A DNA stretch of 64,000 nt from Paucibacter sp. TC2R-5 (GTDB taxonomy: Bacteria > Pseudomonadota > Gammaproteobacteria > Burkholderiales > Burkholderiaceae_C): NCBI RefSeq assembly GCF_025717605.1, contig NZ_JAJIRQ010000002.1, positions 143,884-207,883 of the forward strand. The letters are read 5' to 3'. The notes under the pieces are model-generated. The model was not told the origin of the DNA. It worked only from the letters and a program-made list of their open reading frames with translations, and made no database searches. The position numbers and the translations under genes were made by a program. This document shows positions 49,321 through 58,532 of this stretch, in pieces. Positions within the stretch are counted from its first letter, which is position 1, and each line of letters starts with the position of its first letter.

Positions 49321-51558
49321 ATGTTCAATCAGAATTTTTTCGCCGCCACGGGCCCGAGCTGGGTCGAGAACCTGCCTGCGAAGCACGCGCTAACTTATTG
49401 GATTGACGCATGGCAGCGCTCGGTGCTGACGCTGGACGTGCTGCGCGAACGCGGCAATGTCTACGCCCAGCATGCCAAGTCGGGCAAGCCGCCGGTGCTG
49501 GTGTTCGACTTTGAAACCATCCTGGACGCGCGCGACTTCGAGCTGCCGGCCAACTACGCGTTGGTGCGCATCACGCCGCCGGCCGAACACCCGACTGATC
49601 CCGCCAAGCGGCCATTTGTTGTCATCGACCCGCGCGCCGGCCATGGCCCCGGCATCGGCGGCTTCAAGCCCGACAGTGAGATCGGCATAGCCCTGCAGGC
49701 GGGCCACCCCTGCTACTTCTTCAGCTTCTTCCCCGAGCCCATGCCGGGCCAGACCATTGAGGCAGTGGCGCGTGCCGAGCTGAAGTTTCTGCAGCATGTA
49801 GGCGAGCTGCACCCAGGGGCCGAAGGCAAGCCCTTTGTGATTGGCAACTGCCAGGGCGGCTGGGCCTTGATGCTGCTGGCCGCCGCACAGCCGGAGTCCG
49901 TCGGGCCGATTCTGTTGGCCGGCGCGCCGGTGTCCTACTGGGCCGGCGTCGAGGGCAAGCATCCCATGCGTTACTCCGGCGGGCTGATGGGCGGCTCTTG
50001 GCTGGCCTCCTTGACGGGCGACCTCGGCAACGGCAAGTTCGATGGTGCGCATCTCGTCAGCAACTTCGAAAAACTCAACCCGGCCAACACCTACTGGAGC
50101 AAGCTCTACAACTTGTATGCGCAGGTCGACACCGAGCGCGAGCGCTTTCTGGACTTCGAGCGCTGGTGGGGTGGGCATTACCTGATGAACAAGGCCGAGA
50201 TGGACTGGATCGTGCAGAACCTGTTCGTCGGCAACCGGCTCGCGCGCGGCGGCGTGCAGACGGCCGATGGCGCGGTGCAAATCGACCTGCGCAAAATCCG
50301 CGCGCCCATCATCGTGTTCGCCTCCTGGGGCGACAACATCACGCCGCCGCAGCAGGCGCTGAACTGGATTGCCGACCTCTACGCCGATACCAGCGAGATC
50401 CGCGCCCACGAGCAGACCATCGTCTACTGCTTGCATGAGAAGGTCGGCCATCTCGGCATCTTTGTGTCCGCCGGCGTGGCCAAAAAAGAAACGACCGAGA
50501 TCGCCGCCGCGCTGGATCTGATCGATATGTTGCCGCCGGGCTTGTATGAAATGACCATCGAAGACACGGCGCCGGAGATGAGCCATCTGGAGCTGACCGA
50601 CGGGCGCTATTTGTCGACCTTTCACCCGCGCGAGGTCAGCGACATTCTGGCGCTGGACGATGGCCGCGAAGATGAGCAGGCCTTTGACGTGGCACGCCGC
50701 GTGGCCGAAATCAACCAGGCCAATTACGACAAATTCCTCTCGCCGGTGGTGCGGGCCGTGGCCAACGAGCCCAGCGCCAAGCTGGCCCGCAAGCTCAACC
50801 CGGCGCGCATGGAGCGCTGGCTGGTGTCGGACAAGAACCCGGCACTGTGGCCGGTCAAGGCGGTCGCTGAGGCCGTGCGCCAGCAGCGCCGTCCGGTCGC
50901 CCCGGACAACCCCTTTGTGCTGGCCGAACAAGCTGGCTCGGCCTGGATCGAGCAGACGCTCAACAGCTACCGCGACGCACGCGACGCCGTGCAGGAGCAG
51001 TTGTTCCTGAGCATCTACAACTCGCCGCTGCTGAGCGCAGCCCTGCCGCAAGCAGAGCAGGCGCCTGAGCGGGCTGCCGTTCCCGCCCACACGCATGCAT
51101 CCGATGAGGCCTGCATCGAGCAAGGCAGCGCGCTGGACGCCGGCATGCGCATGTTGATCCATATCGCCTCGGACGGCTCAGGGCTGGACGAGCGCCCGCT
51201 GCGCATGATGCAGCTGCTCTTGCAAGAAGCCCATGCCGCCGGCGAGACCTCGCTGACGCTGGCCGATCTGAAACGCTCGGCTAAAACCCAGCACCGCGCC
51301 TTGCTGCTCGACCGCAGCCGTGCCATCGCGGCGCTGCCGCAGATGCTGCCCGACCCCGCGCAGGCGCACAGCGCATTTGCCTTGGTGCGCAAGATTGCCC
51401 GCGCCCAAGGACCGCTCAGCGAGGCCCATGCGAAGCGCTTGGCGCAGCTGGAGCAAGCCTTGCACTTGCAGCCGGTCGTCGAGGCTTCAAGCGCATCAGC
51501 AGAGGCTGTGAGCGCGACCGAACCCACGCCAAACACAGGAGCAGCAGCACATGAGTGA
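49321..51558 (+). CDS. DUF3141 protein with PhaC-like alpha/beta hydrolase core
   Basis: 745 aa from the ATG at 49321; an open frame extends back to 49114, but the family start and a GGAA word favour this ATG. The N-terminal half is an alpha/beta hydrolase fold with the nucleophile elbow GNCQGGWA, Cys177, as in polyhydroxyalkanoate synthases, where a Cys replaces the lipase Ser. A His-containing block, CLHEKVGHLGIF, lies downstream as the likely catalytic His. The C-terminal 250 residues are helical with no known domain. The next gene overlaps by eight bases, and DUF3141-pta-ackA-fabI is a recurring gene order in PHA-producing proteobacteria (from general knowledge). A role in acyl-CoA or PHA metabolism is inferred. 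Confidence 0.85.
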   Translation: MFNQNFFAATGPSWVENLPAKHALTYWIDAWQRSVLTLDVLRERGNVYAQHAKSGKPPVLVFDFETILDARDFELPANYALVRITPPAEHPTDPAKRPFVVIDPRAGHGPGIGGFKPDSEIGIALQAGHPCYFFSFFPEPMPGQTIEAVARAELKFLQHVGELHPGAEGKPFVIGNCQGGWALMLLAAAQPESVGPILLAGAPVSYWAGVEGKHPMRYSGGLMGGSWLASLTGDLGNGKFDGAHLVSNFEKLNPANTYWSKLYNLYAQVDTERERFLDFERWWGGHYLMNKAEMDWIVQNLFVGNRLARGGVQTADGAVQIDLRKIRAPIIVFASWGDNITPPQQALNWIADLYADTSEIRAHEQTIVYCLHEKVGHLGIFVSAGVAKKETTEIAAALDLIDMLPPGLYEMTIEDTAPEMSHLELTDGRYLSTFHPREVSDILALDDGREDEQAFDVARRVAEINQANYDKFLSPVVRAVANEPSAKLARKLNPARMERWLVSDKNPALWPVKAVAEAVRQQRRPVAPDNPFVLAEQAGSAWIEQTLNSYRDARDAVQEQLFLSIYNSPLLSAALPQAEQAPERAAVPAHTHASDEACIEQGSALDAGMRMLIHIASDGSGLDERPLRMMQLLLQEAHAAGETSLTLADLKRSAKTQHRALLLDRSRAIAALPQMLPDPAQAHSAFALVRKIARAQGPLSEAHAKRLAQLEQALHLQPVVEASSASAEAVSATEPTPNTGAAAHE

Positions 51559-52534
51559 ACTCAAGCCGGGCGAAAAATACGAACGCCTGATTGCAGCCGT
51601 CAAAGACCTCCCGCCGGCCCTGACGGCCGTGGTCCATCCGGTTGACGCCGCTTCTTTGGCCGGCGCCATCGACGCAGCCAAGCTCGGGCTGATCACGCCC
51701 ATCCTGGTCGGGCCACGCGATCGCATCGAAGCGGCTGCACGCGCCGCCGATCTGGACATCTCGCCTTACGACATCGTCGACGCACCGTTCAGCCACGCGT
51801 CCGCCGAGTTGGCCGTGGCCTTGTTGCGCGACGGCCGCGCCGAGCTGCTGATGAAGGGCAGCTTGCATACCGACGAGCTGATGGCCGCAGTGGTCAAACG
51901 CGACAGCGGCCTGCGCACCGAGCGGCGCATCAGCCATTGCTTCGTCATGGATGTGCCGCGCCACGCCAGCGCCTTGTTCATCACCGATGCGGCCATCAAT
52001 ATCGCGCCCAGCTTGCAGGACAAGGTTCATATCGTGCAGAACGCGATCGAGCTGGCCCATGCCCTGGGCATTGCCTGCCCCAAGGTGGCGATTCTGTCGG
52101 CGATGGAAACCGTCAACCCGAACGTGCCTTCCACCATCGAAGCGGCTGCCCTGTGCAAGATGGCCGATCGCGGCCAAATCACCGGCGGCCTGCTTGACGG
52201 CCCCCTGGCGCTGGACAACGCGATCAGCCCCGAGGCCGCCGCCATCAAGAAGATCGGCGGCCCGGTCGCCGGCAATGCCGACATCCTGGTCGTGCCCAAT
52301 CTGGACGCCGGCAATATGTTGGCTAAAAGCCTGTCCTTTCTGGCCGAATCTGACGCCGCCGGCATCGTGCTGGGCGCCCGCGTGCCCATCATCCTGACCA
52401 GCCGCGCCGACTCCCTGCTGACTCGGCTGGCCTCCTGCGCGGTGGCGGTGCTGCTGGCGCGGCACAACAAGGCGCTGCAGGCTCAACAAACACAACAAAG
52501 CCTGCCCGGCTTGCCCGTGAAGGTCGCGCCATGA
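51551..52534 (+). CDS. pta: Phosphate acetyl/acyltransferase
   Basis: 327 aa. The PTA/PTB fold is visible: AGAIDAAKLGLITPILVGP, MKGSLHTDELMAAVV, TERRISHCFVMDVP, ITDAAINIAPSL, and NPNVPSTIEA. It interconverts acyl-CoA and acyl-phosphate. This short form lacks the N-terminal DRTGG domains of enteric Pta and resembles the C-terminal catalytic part found in bifunctional enoyl-CoA hydratase/phosphotransacetylases. It overlaps both neighbours (eight bases upstream, four downstream), so it is translationally coupled. AGGAG precedes the ATG. Confidence 0.9.
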   Translation: MSELKPGEKYERLIAAVKDLPPALTAVVHPVDAASLAGAIDAAKLGLITPILVGPRDRIEAAARAADLDISPYDIVDAPFSHASAELAVALLRDGRAELLMKGSLHTDELMAAVVKRDSGLRTERRISHCFVMDVPRHASALFITDAAINIAPSLQDKVHIVQNAIELAHALGIACPKVAILSAMETVNPNVPSTIEAAALCKMADRGQITGGLLDGPLALDNAISPEAAAIKKIGGPVAGNADILVVPNLDAGNMLAKSLSFLAESDAAGIVLGARVPIILTSRADSLLTRLASCAVAVLLARHNKALQAQQTQQSLPGLPVKVAP

Positions 52535-53793
52535 GCCTGCCGCACGGCAGCAGCCACGATGCACTGCTGGTGCTGAATGCCGGCTCGTCGAGCCTGAAGT
52601 TCAGCGTCTACCGGGTCGATGCTGACGAACAACTGCATCTGCTGGCCAGCGGCGGCATCGAGGAGCTGGGGGCGGCCGCGCATTTTTGGGCCAAGAATTC
52701 ACGTGGCGAATTGCTCGGCGAGCAGCGCTGGCCCGGCCCCGCGCCAGCACCTGCACCTGGCCCCTTGGGGCATAGCGGCGCGATCGACTTCCTGACCGAG
52801 TGGCTGCGCGAGCACAACGGTGGCGGCATGCGTTTGATCGGCGTCGGTCACCGGGTCGTGCATGGCGGCCTCAGCCATTCGGCGCCCGAGCTCGTCACCA
52901 CTGAACTGCTCAGTTATTTGCAGTCCCTGGTGCCGCTGGCGCCGCTGCATCAGCCACACAATTTGCTGGCGATTCGCTTGATTGCGCAGCGCCTGCCGGG
53001 CCTGCCCCAAGTGGCCTGCTTCGACACCGCCTTTCACCGCACGGCGCCTGCCGTATCGCAAGCTTTTGCGCTGCCGCCCACGATCACGGCCAAGGGAGTG
53101 CGGCGTTATGGCTTCCACGGCCTGAGCTATGAGTACATTGCACGCGCGCTGCCCGACTATGACGCGCAAGCGGCCGCCGGCAGGACCGTCGTGCTGCATC
53201 TGGGCAATGGCGCGAGCATGTGCGCGATGCAAGCCTGCAAGAGTGTTGCCAGCTCTATGGGCTTCACTGCCGTGGACGGCCTGGTGATGGGCAGCCGCTG
53301 CGGCAGCCTGGACCCCGGCGTGCTGCTCTATCTGATGGACGAGCTGAAGATGGATGCGCGCGCGGTGGAGCGCCTGCTGTACAAGGAGTCGGGCTTGCTG
53401 GGCGTATCCGGCATTTCCAGCGATATGCGCGCCTTGAGCGAAAGCCAAGACCCGCGCGCGATCGAAGCCATCGAGCTTTTTGTTTACCGCATAGGCCGCG
53501 AGTTAGGCTCGCTGGCCGCCGCACTGGGCGGGCTGGACGCCATCGTCTTCACCGCCGGCATCGGCGAGCACAGTGCACCGGTACGCGCAGCCATCTGCCG
53601 CGCCGCCGCCTGGCTGGGCGTCGAGCTGGATGAGGCCGCCAATCTGGCCGGCGGCCCGCGCATCAGCACAACAGGCAGCCGCTGCGCTGCCTGGGTCATC
53701 CCGACCAACGAAGAGCTCACCATCGCGCGCCACTGTCTGGCGCTGCTCAGCCAACAAGAGGAAGGCACCCGCCATGAACAACAGCACGCATGA
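52531..53793 (+). CDS. ackA: Acetate kinase
   Basis: 420 aa. N-terminal LVLNAGSSSLKFSVYRV is the acetate kinase signature 1; GHRVVHGGLSHS holds signature 2; the phosphate site is in LHLGNGASM; and FTAGIGEHSAPVRAAIC is the nucleotide end. Length is slightly above the usual 400. It makes ATP and acetate from acetyl phosphate or runs in reverse. The start overlaps the pta stop by four bases, and its 3' end overlaps the fabI start by 20 bases. The three-enzyme cluster probably works under low oxygen or carbon excess (inference). Confidence 0.93.
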   Translation: MSLPHGSSHDALLVLNAGSSSLKFSVYRVDADEQLHLLASGGIEELGAAAHFWAKNSRGELLGEQRWPGPAPAPAPGPLGHSGAIDFLTEWLREHNGGGMRLIGVGHRVVHGGLSHSAPELVTTELLSYLQSLVPLAPLHQPHNLLAIRLIAQRLPGLPQVACFDTAFHRTAPAVSQAFALPPTITAKGVRRYGFHGLSYEYIARALPDYDAQAAAGRTVVLHLGNGASMCAMQACKSVASSMGFTAVDGLVMGSRCGSLDPGVLLYLMDELKMDARAVERLLYKESGLLGVSGISSDMRALSESQDPRAIEAIELFVYRIGRELGSLAAALGGLDAIVFTAGIGEHSAPVRAAICRAAAWLGVELDEAANLAGGPRISTTGSRCAAWVIPTNEELTIARHCLALLSQQEEGTRHEQQHA

Positions 53794-54571
53794 ACACGCC
53801 GGCATCAACCAACCATTGGCCGGCAAAAAGGCCTTGGTGGTGGGCATCGCCAATGATGCTTCGATTGCCTGGGGTTGTGCCCAAGCCTTTAAGGAACTGG
53901 GCGCCGAAGTCGCCGTGACCTTTTTGAACGAAAAGGCTCGCCCCCATGTCGAGCCCTTGGCGCGCGCCATCGAAGCGCCGCTGTGTTTGCCACTGGACGT
54001 CACCCAGCCGGGCCAGCTGGAGGCCGTTTTTGAGCAGATCGATGCGCGCTGGGGCCAGCTCGACATCGTCCTGCATTCAATCGCCTTTGCACCCAAAGAC
54101 GATCTGCAAGGCGGCCTACTGAACTGCTCGGCCGAGGGCTTCGGCAAGGCGATGGATGTCTCCTGCCACTCCTTCATCCGCATGGCCAAGCTGGCCGCGC
54201 CCTTGATGACCGAGGGCGGCACTCTGTTTGCGATGAGCTATCACGGCGCCAACAAGGTCGTGCCGAACTACAACGTGATGGGCCCGGTCAAAGCCGCGCT
54301 GGAGGCCGCTTGCCGCTACCTGGCCTATGAGTTGGGCCACCAAGGCATCCGCGTACACGCCATCTCGCCCGGCCCGCTGAAGACCCGTGCGGCCTCGGGG
54401 CTGAAGGACTTTGAGGCGCTGCTGCACGACACAGAGCAGCGCGCGCCACTGGGCGAGCTGATAGACATCATGGACGTCGGCTACGCCTGCGCCTATATGG
54501 CCACCCGCTATGCGCGCCATATCTCGGGCAACACCAGCTATATCGATGGTGGGGCGAACATCATGGCGTGA
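53774..54571 (+). CDS. fabI: FabI-type enoyl-ACP reductase
   Basis: 265 aa. SDR fold: KALVVGIANDASIAWGCAQAF is the FabI-type NAD-binding start (broken GxxxxxSxA form), HSIAFAPKDDLQGG is the substrate region, and the catalytic Tyr-x6-Lys is in YNVMGPVK. It reduces trans-2-enoyl-ACP with NADH, or in this context perhaps an enoyl-CoA. GAGGAAGG precedes the ATG. As the last gene of the DUF3141-pta-ackA cluster it is probably a second, specialised FabI, distinct from the housekeeping copy. A terminator follows. Confidence 0.92.
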   Translation: MNNSTHEHAGINQPLAGKKALVVGIANDASIAWGCAQAFKELGAEVAVTFLNEKARPHVEPLARAIEAPLCLPLDVTQPGQLEAVFEQIDARWGQLDIVLHSIAFAPKDDLQGGLLNCSAEGFGKAMDVSCHSFIRMAKLAAPLMTEGGTLFAMSYHGANKVVPNYNVMGPVKAALEAACRYLAYELGHQGIRVHAISPGPLKTRAASGLKDFEALLHDTEQRAPLGELIDIMDVGYACAYMATRYARHISGNTSYIDGGANIMA

Positions 54572-54614
54572 GGGCCGCTCAAGGCCCGTCGCCCGATGGT
54601 TTTAGAAATGAGCG

Positions 54615-54638
54615 CGCCGCCCAAAAGGCGGCGCTTTT
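54615..54638 (+). terminator. Rho-independent terminator after fabI
   Basis: CGCCGCC (54615-54621), loop CAAAA, GGCGGCG (54627-54633), C, then TTTT to 54638. Confidence 0.75.
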
Positions 54639-54690
54639 CAATCACTCCATCGCCCGCCAGCAGCGTTGGCGGGCACATTCACTGCATCAA

Positions 54691-55848
54691 TCAGTCTTGC
54701 CGGCGGCGGCGTGTCACAAAGCCGATCACAAACAAACCGCTGAGCAGCATCGCGTAGGTTTCTGGCTCGGGTATCGGCGGTGTTCCGCCCCCACCACCGC
54801 CCATGCAGGACGACGTCGTGCACAAGCCACCGCCGCCGGTCACCACCCCGCCATAGTCGGCACCGGATTGCGCCAGAATCCGGATGCCGGTCGGCACTAC
54901 AACCTTGGTCAGCATGACAGTGTTCTCGGCATCGGATATGCCATTGCCCGAAACCCAAGACTGCGCAAAAGAATCGACGTAGACGATCTCGCCGGTAGCG
55001 AAAGCTCGGTTGCCGCTGATTTCACCGGAGAAGCTGACGCCATCCGAGGAAACCAAAGTCATGCCAGCTGCGCCGCCCACGGTCAACGAGCCGGTGCCCA
55101 AGTAAGTGTGCCAACCGAACAAACTGCTGGACGCGTCATTCGAAAATGTTTGCGCCCACCAGCTGTCACTGCCGGCGTCATAGCCGCCATAAAACTGGGC
55201 GACGGTGTTGTTGCCGAAGTCCCGCTCATGCCAATAGAAGGTTGAGGTGCCATATGGCGCGCCGCTGCCACTGGTGCTCGCGCCCAGCGAGGCATGGATG
55301 TTGTAGCCCATGGTCAAGGCGCCGGCGCCACCGGCCGTTTGATAAATTTCCTCCCAGCGCGACTGCGAGTTGGCGTAGGCGCTGTTGTAGGACGAGAACG
55401 TTTGGGTCTGCTCAGGCGCGCCAGGAATGCAGTTGCCTGTGCCCGGGATGGTGGGGCAAAGTGTGGTGGAAGAGGAAGTGCTGGTTTGATCGAAGCCAGA
55501 GATCGACGCGTAAGTGTGATTGGCCCCCCAGGTCGTGCCTGCACGGGCATCAATTTGCACCGTCCATGGGCTGGTGATGTCACTGCCATAACGGCTCTGG
55601 CTGATCACCGCCGGCGCCGGCACAGCGGCTGTGGAAGTCCCGCTGTTGCCATCACCGCCGGAGTAAAACCACTGCGTGCTGTTGTACGTCGGCAGGGGAT
55701 TGCCACCAATCGAAATATCAAGGCTGGTATTGGCGAAATACTCTCCCCACACATTGTTGCTGACGCGCGCCACTTGCGCCGAAGCATTGGCGCCAAGCAC
55801 CAGCAACGCAGCGACCGTGATGATTTGAACCTTGAACCGTCGAGACAT
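54691..55848 (-). CDS. PEP-CTERM sorting-domain exported protein
   Basis: 385 aa from the ATG at 55848, with AAAGGAAACAGT upstream. Signal peptide about 1-24 (LGANASAQ). The long body is Ser/Thr/Tyr/Gly-rich and beta-like, with few Lys and four Cys. The C-terminus has the full PEP-CTERM tail: PIPEPETYAML, hydrophobic LSGLFVIGFV, then TRRRRQD. Such proteins are processed by exosortase (XrtA/B) and linked to exopolysaccharide or surface layers. No exosortase gene is in the window. Confidence 0.9.
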   Translation of the reverse strand: MSRRFKVQIITVAALLVLGANASAQVARVSNNVWGEYFANTSLDISIGGNPLPTYNSTQWFYSGGDGNSGTSTAAVPAPAVISQSRYGSDITSPWTVQIDARAGTTWGANHTYASISGFDQTSTSSSTTLCPTIPGTGNCIPGAPEQTQTFSSYNSAYANSQSRWEEIYQTAGGAGALTMGYNIHASLGASTSGSGAPYGTSTFYWHERDFGNNTVAQFYGGYDAGSDSWWAQTFSNDASSSLFGWHTYLGTGSLTVGGAAGMTLVSSDGVSFSGEISGNRAFATGEIVYVDSFAQSWVSGNGISDAENTVMLTKVVVPTGIRILAQSGADYGGVVTGGGGLCTTSSCMGGGGGGTPPIPEPETYAMLLSGLFVIGFVTRRRRQD

Positions 55849-56172
55849 ACTGTTTCCTTTCAAAACGCTGCGCCACACAGCAGAAAAAAGTTCGGCGGAG
55901 CGATCATAGGTACGCCAAGCGTAGACGCCCCCCCCTAGAACATAGGAGTTTGTCTTGGGTCAAGTCGAAGCCCAGGCTCGGCTAAACCTTCGTTGCTTGA
56001 GCTACAAGCGTGGCAGGGCAATGGTGCGCATCGTGGCCGGACTTTCGCCCATCGCTGTGCCTCTTCATAAGCTCAGTTGTTCTCCGTATATCGAGCGGCC
56101 CTGCCAGGCCGCACAATGCCGCCACCACTCTTTTTCAAATGGCCGCCCGACCCGGGTCGCCTGGACACGCGC
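55849..56172. other. 324-base divergent intergenic region
   Basis: Between the PEP-CTERM gene and the thioredoxin-like gene. It has a run of nine C near 55928-55936 and a hairpin GCGGCC/GGCCGC (56095-56100 / 56107-56112). Nothing else is assigned. Confidence 0.4.
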
Positions 56173-57762
56173 ATGAAGCTCTATTTGTCGACGCCCCGCA
56201 CGGCCACCGCCGCCGCAGCTCTCAGCCTGGCTGCCCTGTTCTGCCAAGCACCCACCGTTCACGCGGCGGCTGCCGCCACCAGCCCCGGTGTGGCCTGGCA
56301 GGCCGCCAGCGCCGACGCCGATATTGAAAAGGCCTTCGCCCAGGCCCGCGCCGAGAAGAAGCCAGTGCTGCTCTACTGGGGCGCCAAATGGTGCCCACCT
56401 TGCAATCAATTGAAGGCGACGCTATTCAACCGGCAAGACTTCATCGAGCAAACCCAGGCCATAGTGCCGGTGCATATCGACGGTGACTCGCCCGGCGCGC
56501 AAAAGCTAGGCACTCGCTTCAAGGTGCGCGGCTACCCGACGATGATTTTGTTCAGCGCCGATGGCCGCGAAATCACGCGCCTGCCGGGCGAGATCGATGC
56601 GCCGCAGGTGATCAAGGTCTTGCAGCTGGGTCTGGCTGGCGGCCGGCCCGTTGGTGATGTCTTGGCCGACGCCAAGGCGGGCAAAAAGCTCAGCGCCAAT
56701 GAATGGCGCTTGTTGGGCTTCTATTCCTGGGAAACGGGCGAGTCGCAACTGGTGCCTGCGGCCGAGCTACCGGCCTTGCTGGCGCAGCTGGCAGCGGCGT
56801 CCCAGGGGGTTGACGCTGAAACGACGACGCGGCTGTGGCTGAAGGCCTTGAGCGCCAGCAATGAAGGCAAGGGGCTGAAGCCCGACGCCAAGCTGGCGGA
56901 CTTGGTGCACGGTGTGCTGGTCAGCCCAGCCGAGTCGCGCGCACAAATGGATGTATTGACCAACGGCGCGGCCGACATCGTCAAGACGCTAACGCCAGAA
57001 GCCGGCGCCGCCAGAACCAAGCTGCTGGGCGAGTTCGAAGTGGCGCTCAAACGCCTGGAAGCCGACACCGGCTTGTCACGCGCCGACCGCCTCGGTGCGC
57101 TGGGCGCCCGCCTGGACTTGGCTCGCCTGGACACGGCCAAGACCGAGCTGCACCCCAAACTCAGCCCGGCCCTGGTCAAGGAAGTCAAGGAAGCCGCAGC
57201 CAAAGCCGACCGCGAAATCACTGACGGCTACGAACGCCAAGCGGTGATCAGCTCGGCCGCCTATCTGCTGGGCCAGGCCGGCCAGTGGAAAGACAGCGAC
57301 GACTTGCTCAAGAGCAGCCTCGCCAAGAGCCACTCGCCCTACTATCTGATGAGCCAGCTCGGCGGCAATGCCAAAAAGCAGGGCCGCAAAGACGAGGCGC
57401 TACGCTGGTACGAAGAGAGTTTCAACAAGAGCGAAGGCCCGGCCACTCGCTTGCAATGGGGGTCGGGCTATGTGGCCGCGCTGACCGAACTGGCGCCGCA
57501 AGACACCGCCCGCATCGAGAAAACCGCCGCGCAATTGTTAAGCGAGGCCGCGCAGGACAAGGGATCTTTCTACGAGCGCAGCGCCCGCTCTCTGCAAAAG
57601 GTCGGCAGCTCATTGGTCAAGTGGAACGCCGACGGCAAGCATGACGCGAGCATCGCCCGCCTGAAAACGCAGTTAGACGGCATCTGCACCAAGGTCGACA
57701 CGGCTGACAAGCAGCGCGCTACCTGCGAGAGCTTGCTGAAGGCCCCGGGCAAGAAGGCCTGA
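56173..57762 (+). CDS. Exported thioredoxin-like protein with helical repeat C-terminus
   Basis: 529 aa from the ATG at 56173. Signal peptide about 1-32 (TVHAAAAA). A thioredoxin domain (about 40-150) contains WCPPC in YWGAKWCPPCNQL, followed by the usual cis-Pro in GYPTMILF. The last 370 residues are Ala/Lys-rich helices with TPR-like character (EALRWYEESFNKSEGP). The periplasmic place and the reducing-type Cys pair suggest disulfide handling of exported proteins. Most thioredoxin-like proteins lack this long tail, which may bind partners. Confidence 0.82.
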   Translation: MKLYLSTPRTATAAAALSLAALFCQAPTVHAAAAATSPGVAWQAASADADIEKAFAQARAEKKPVLLYWGAKWCPPCNQLKATLFNRQDFIEQTQAIVPVHIDGDSPGAQKLGTRFKVRGYPTMILFSADGREITRLPGEIDAPQVIKVLQLGLAGGRPVGDVLADAKAGKKLSANEWRLLGFYSWETGESQLVPAAELPALLAQLAAASQGVDAETTTRLWLKALSASNEGKGLKPDAKLADLVHGVLVSPAESRAQMDVLTNGAADIVKTLTPEAGAARTKLLGEFEVALKRLEADTGLSRADRLGALGARLDLARLDTAKTELHPKLSPALVKEVKEAAAKADREITDGYERQAVISSAAYLLGQAGQWKDSDDLLKSSLAKSHSPYYLMSQLGGNAKKQGRKDEALRWYEESFNKSEGPATRLQWGSGYVAALTELAPQDTARIEKTAAQLLSEAAQDKGSFYERSARSLQKVGSSLVKWNADGKHDASIARLKTQLDGICTKVDTADKQRATCESLLKAPGKKA

Positions 57763-57764
57763 GC

Positions 57765-58025
57765 GAGCGCCAGGGTCGGGTTGGCCTGCACCGTCGGGCA
57801 AATCTTCTGGGCTAGCTCGACGGTTGAGCGCACCATTCGTGCGTCGCCCAAATCGGCTTCCATCGCCAGCACAAAGCTCTTGTCGATCTTCAACTCGTCG
57901 ACCGGCAGCCCCTTCAAATTAGCCAAAGAAGGGTAGCTGGCGCCATGCTGTGCCGGCATCGCAGTGATTCTGCAAGGCATCAATGCAAACTCATCTCCGC
58001 TCAAGCGCAGCAGCAATATGTCGCT
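57765..58025 (-). pseudogene. Relic of a GGDEF-EAL c-di-GMP enzyme gene
   Basis: On the minus strand one open frame reads LLLRLSGDEFALMPCRIT directly followed by SYPSLANLKGLPVDELKIDKS and FVLAMEADLGDARMVRSTVELAQ. The first piece matches the GGDEF active-site strand (RLGGDEFAL); the second matches the EAL block around DDFGTGYSSL-LPVDELKIDKSFV. In intact proteins these blocks are about 200 residues apart, so the middle has been deleted. No start or complete domain remains. It lies between the ends of the thioredoxin-like and VOC genes. Confidence 0.75.
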
Positions 58026-58056
58026 GCAAACGCAATTCTGATCGGGCACAGCGCCC

Positions 58057-58443
58057 TCAGGCCAGCCACTCCCGCAGTTGCAGCACATTGCCTTCCAGAT
58101 CGTAAGCATTGCGCATCTGAAAGCCCGGCCCCGCATAGACCGGGCCGAACAGGCCGCCGCCCAGCGCACGCGCCCGCTCGGCCGCTGCTGCCAGGCTGTC
58201 CACACTGAAGAAGAGCTTAATCGCCTGATCCTCTCGCTGCACGGGCGGCACAGCAATGCTGAAACTCGCCGCAACCGAGGCGGGCAAGGCATGGATGAGC
58301 AGCTGAAAGTCAGCCGAAACCATCACATGAAGTTCGGTGCTTGTATGCAGCAAGCGCATGCCCAGCACTTGCTGATAGAAGGCCGAGAGCTTGTCCAGGC
58401 TGTGGGCGTAAATGAGCGCACCGGCGCGGGCGGGTCCTGCCAT
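58057..58443 (-). CDS. VOC (glyoxalase/bleomycin resistance) family protein
   Basis: 128 aa, one VOC module with two beta-alpha-beta-beta-beta halves: IYAHSLDKLSAFYQQVLGMRLLH and the closing FQMRNAYDLEGNVLQLREWL, where the Glu in DLEGN is the usual metal ligand. AGGAG lies upstream of the ATG. The family includes metal-dependent lyases, dioxygenases and resistance proteins; the substrate is unknown. It is placed immediately after the GGDEF-EAL relic. Confidence 0.85.
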   Translation of the reverse strand: MAGPARAGALIYAHSLDKLSAFYQQVLGMRLLHTSTELHVMVSADFQLLIHALPASVAASFSIAVPPVQREDQAIKLFFSVDSLAAAAERARALGGGLFGPVYAGPGFQMRNAYDLEGNVLQLREWLA

Positions 58444-58532
58444 GGGGCCAACTCCTGAGTTGAGCGCTGATTATCAGCTCCCAACCCAGCACAATCAAAC
58501 CCAATCAGCGAAGGCAGCAGCTCGCGGCGTGC

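Noticed and set aside
49390-51162. Minus-strand frame of 590 codons opposite the DUF3141 gene
   Set aside because: No domain or ribosome binding site; low-complexity composition typical of GC-rich antisense frames.
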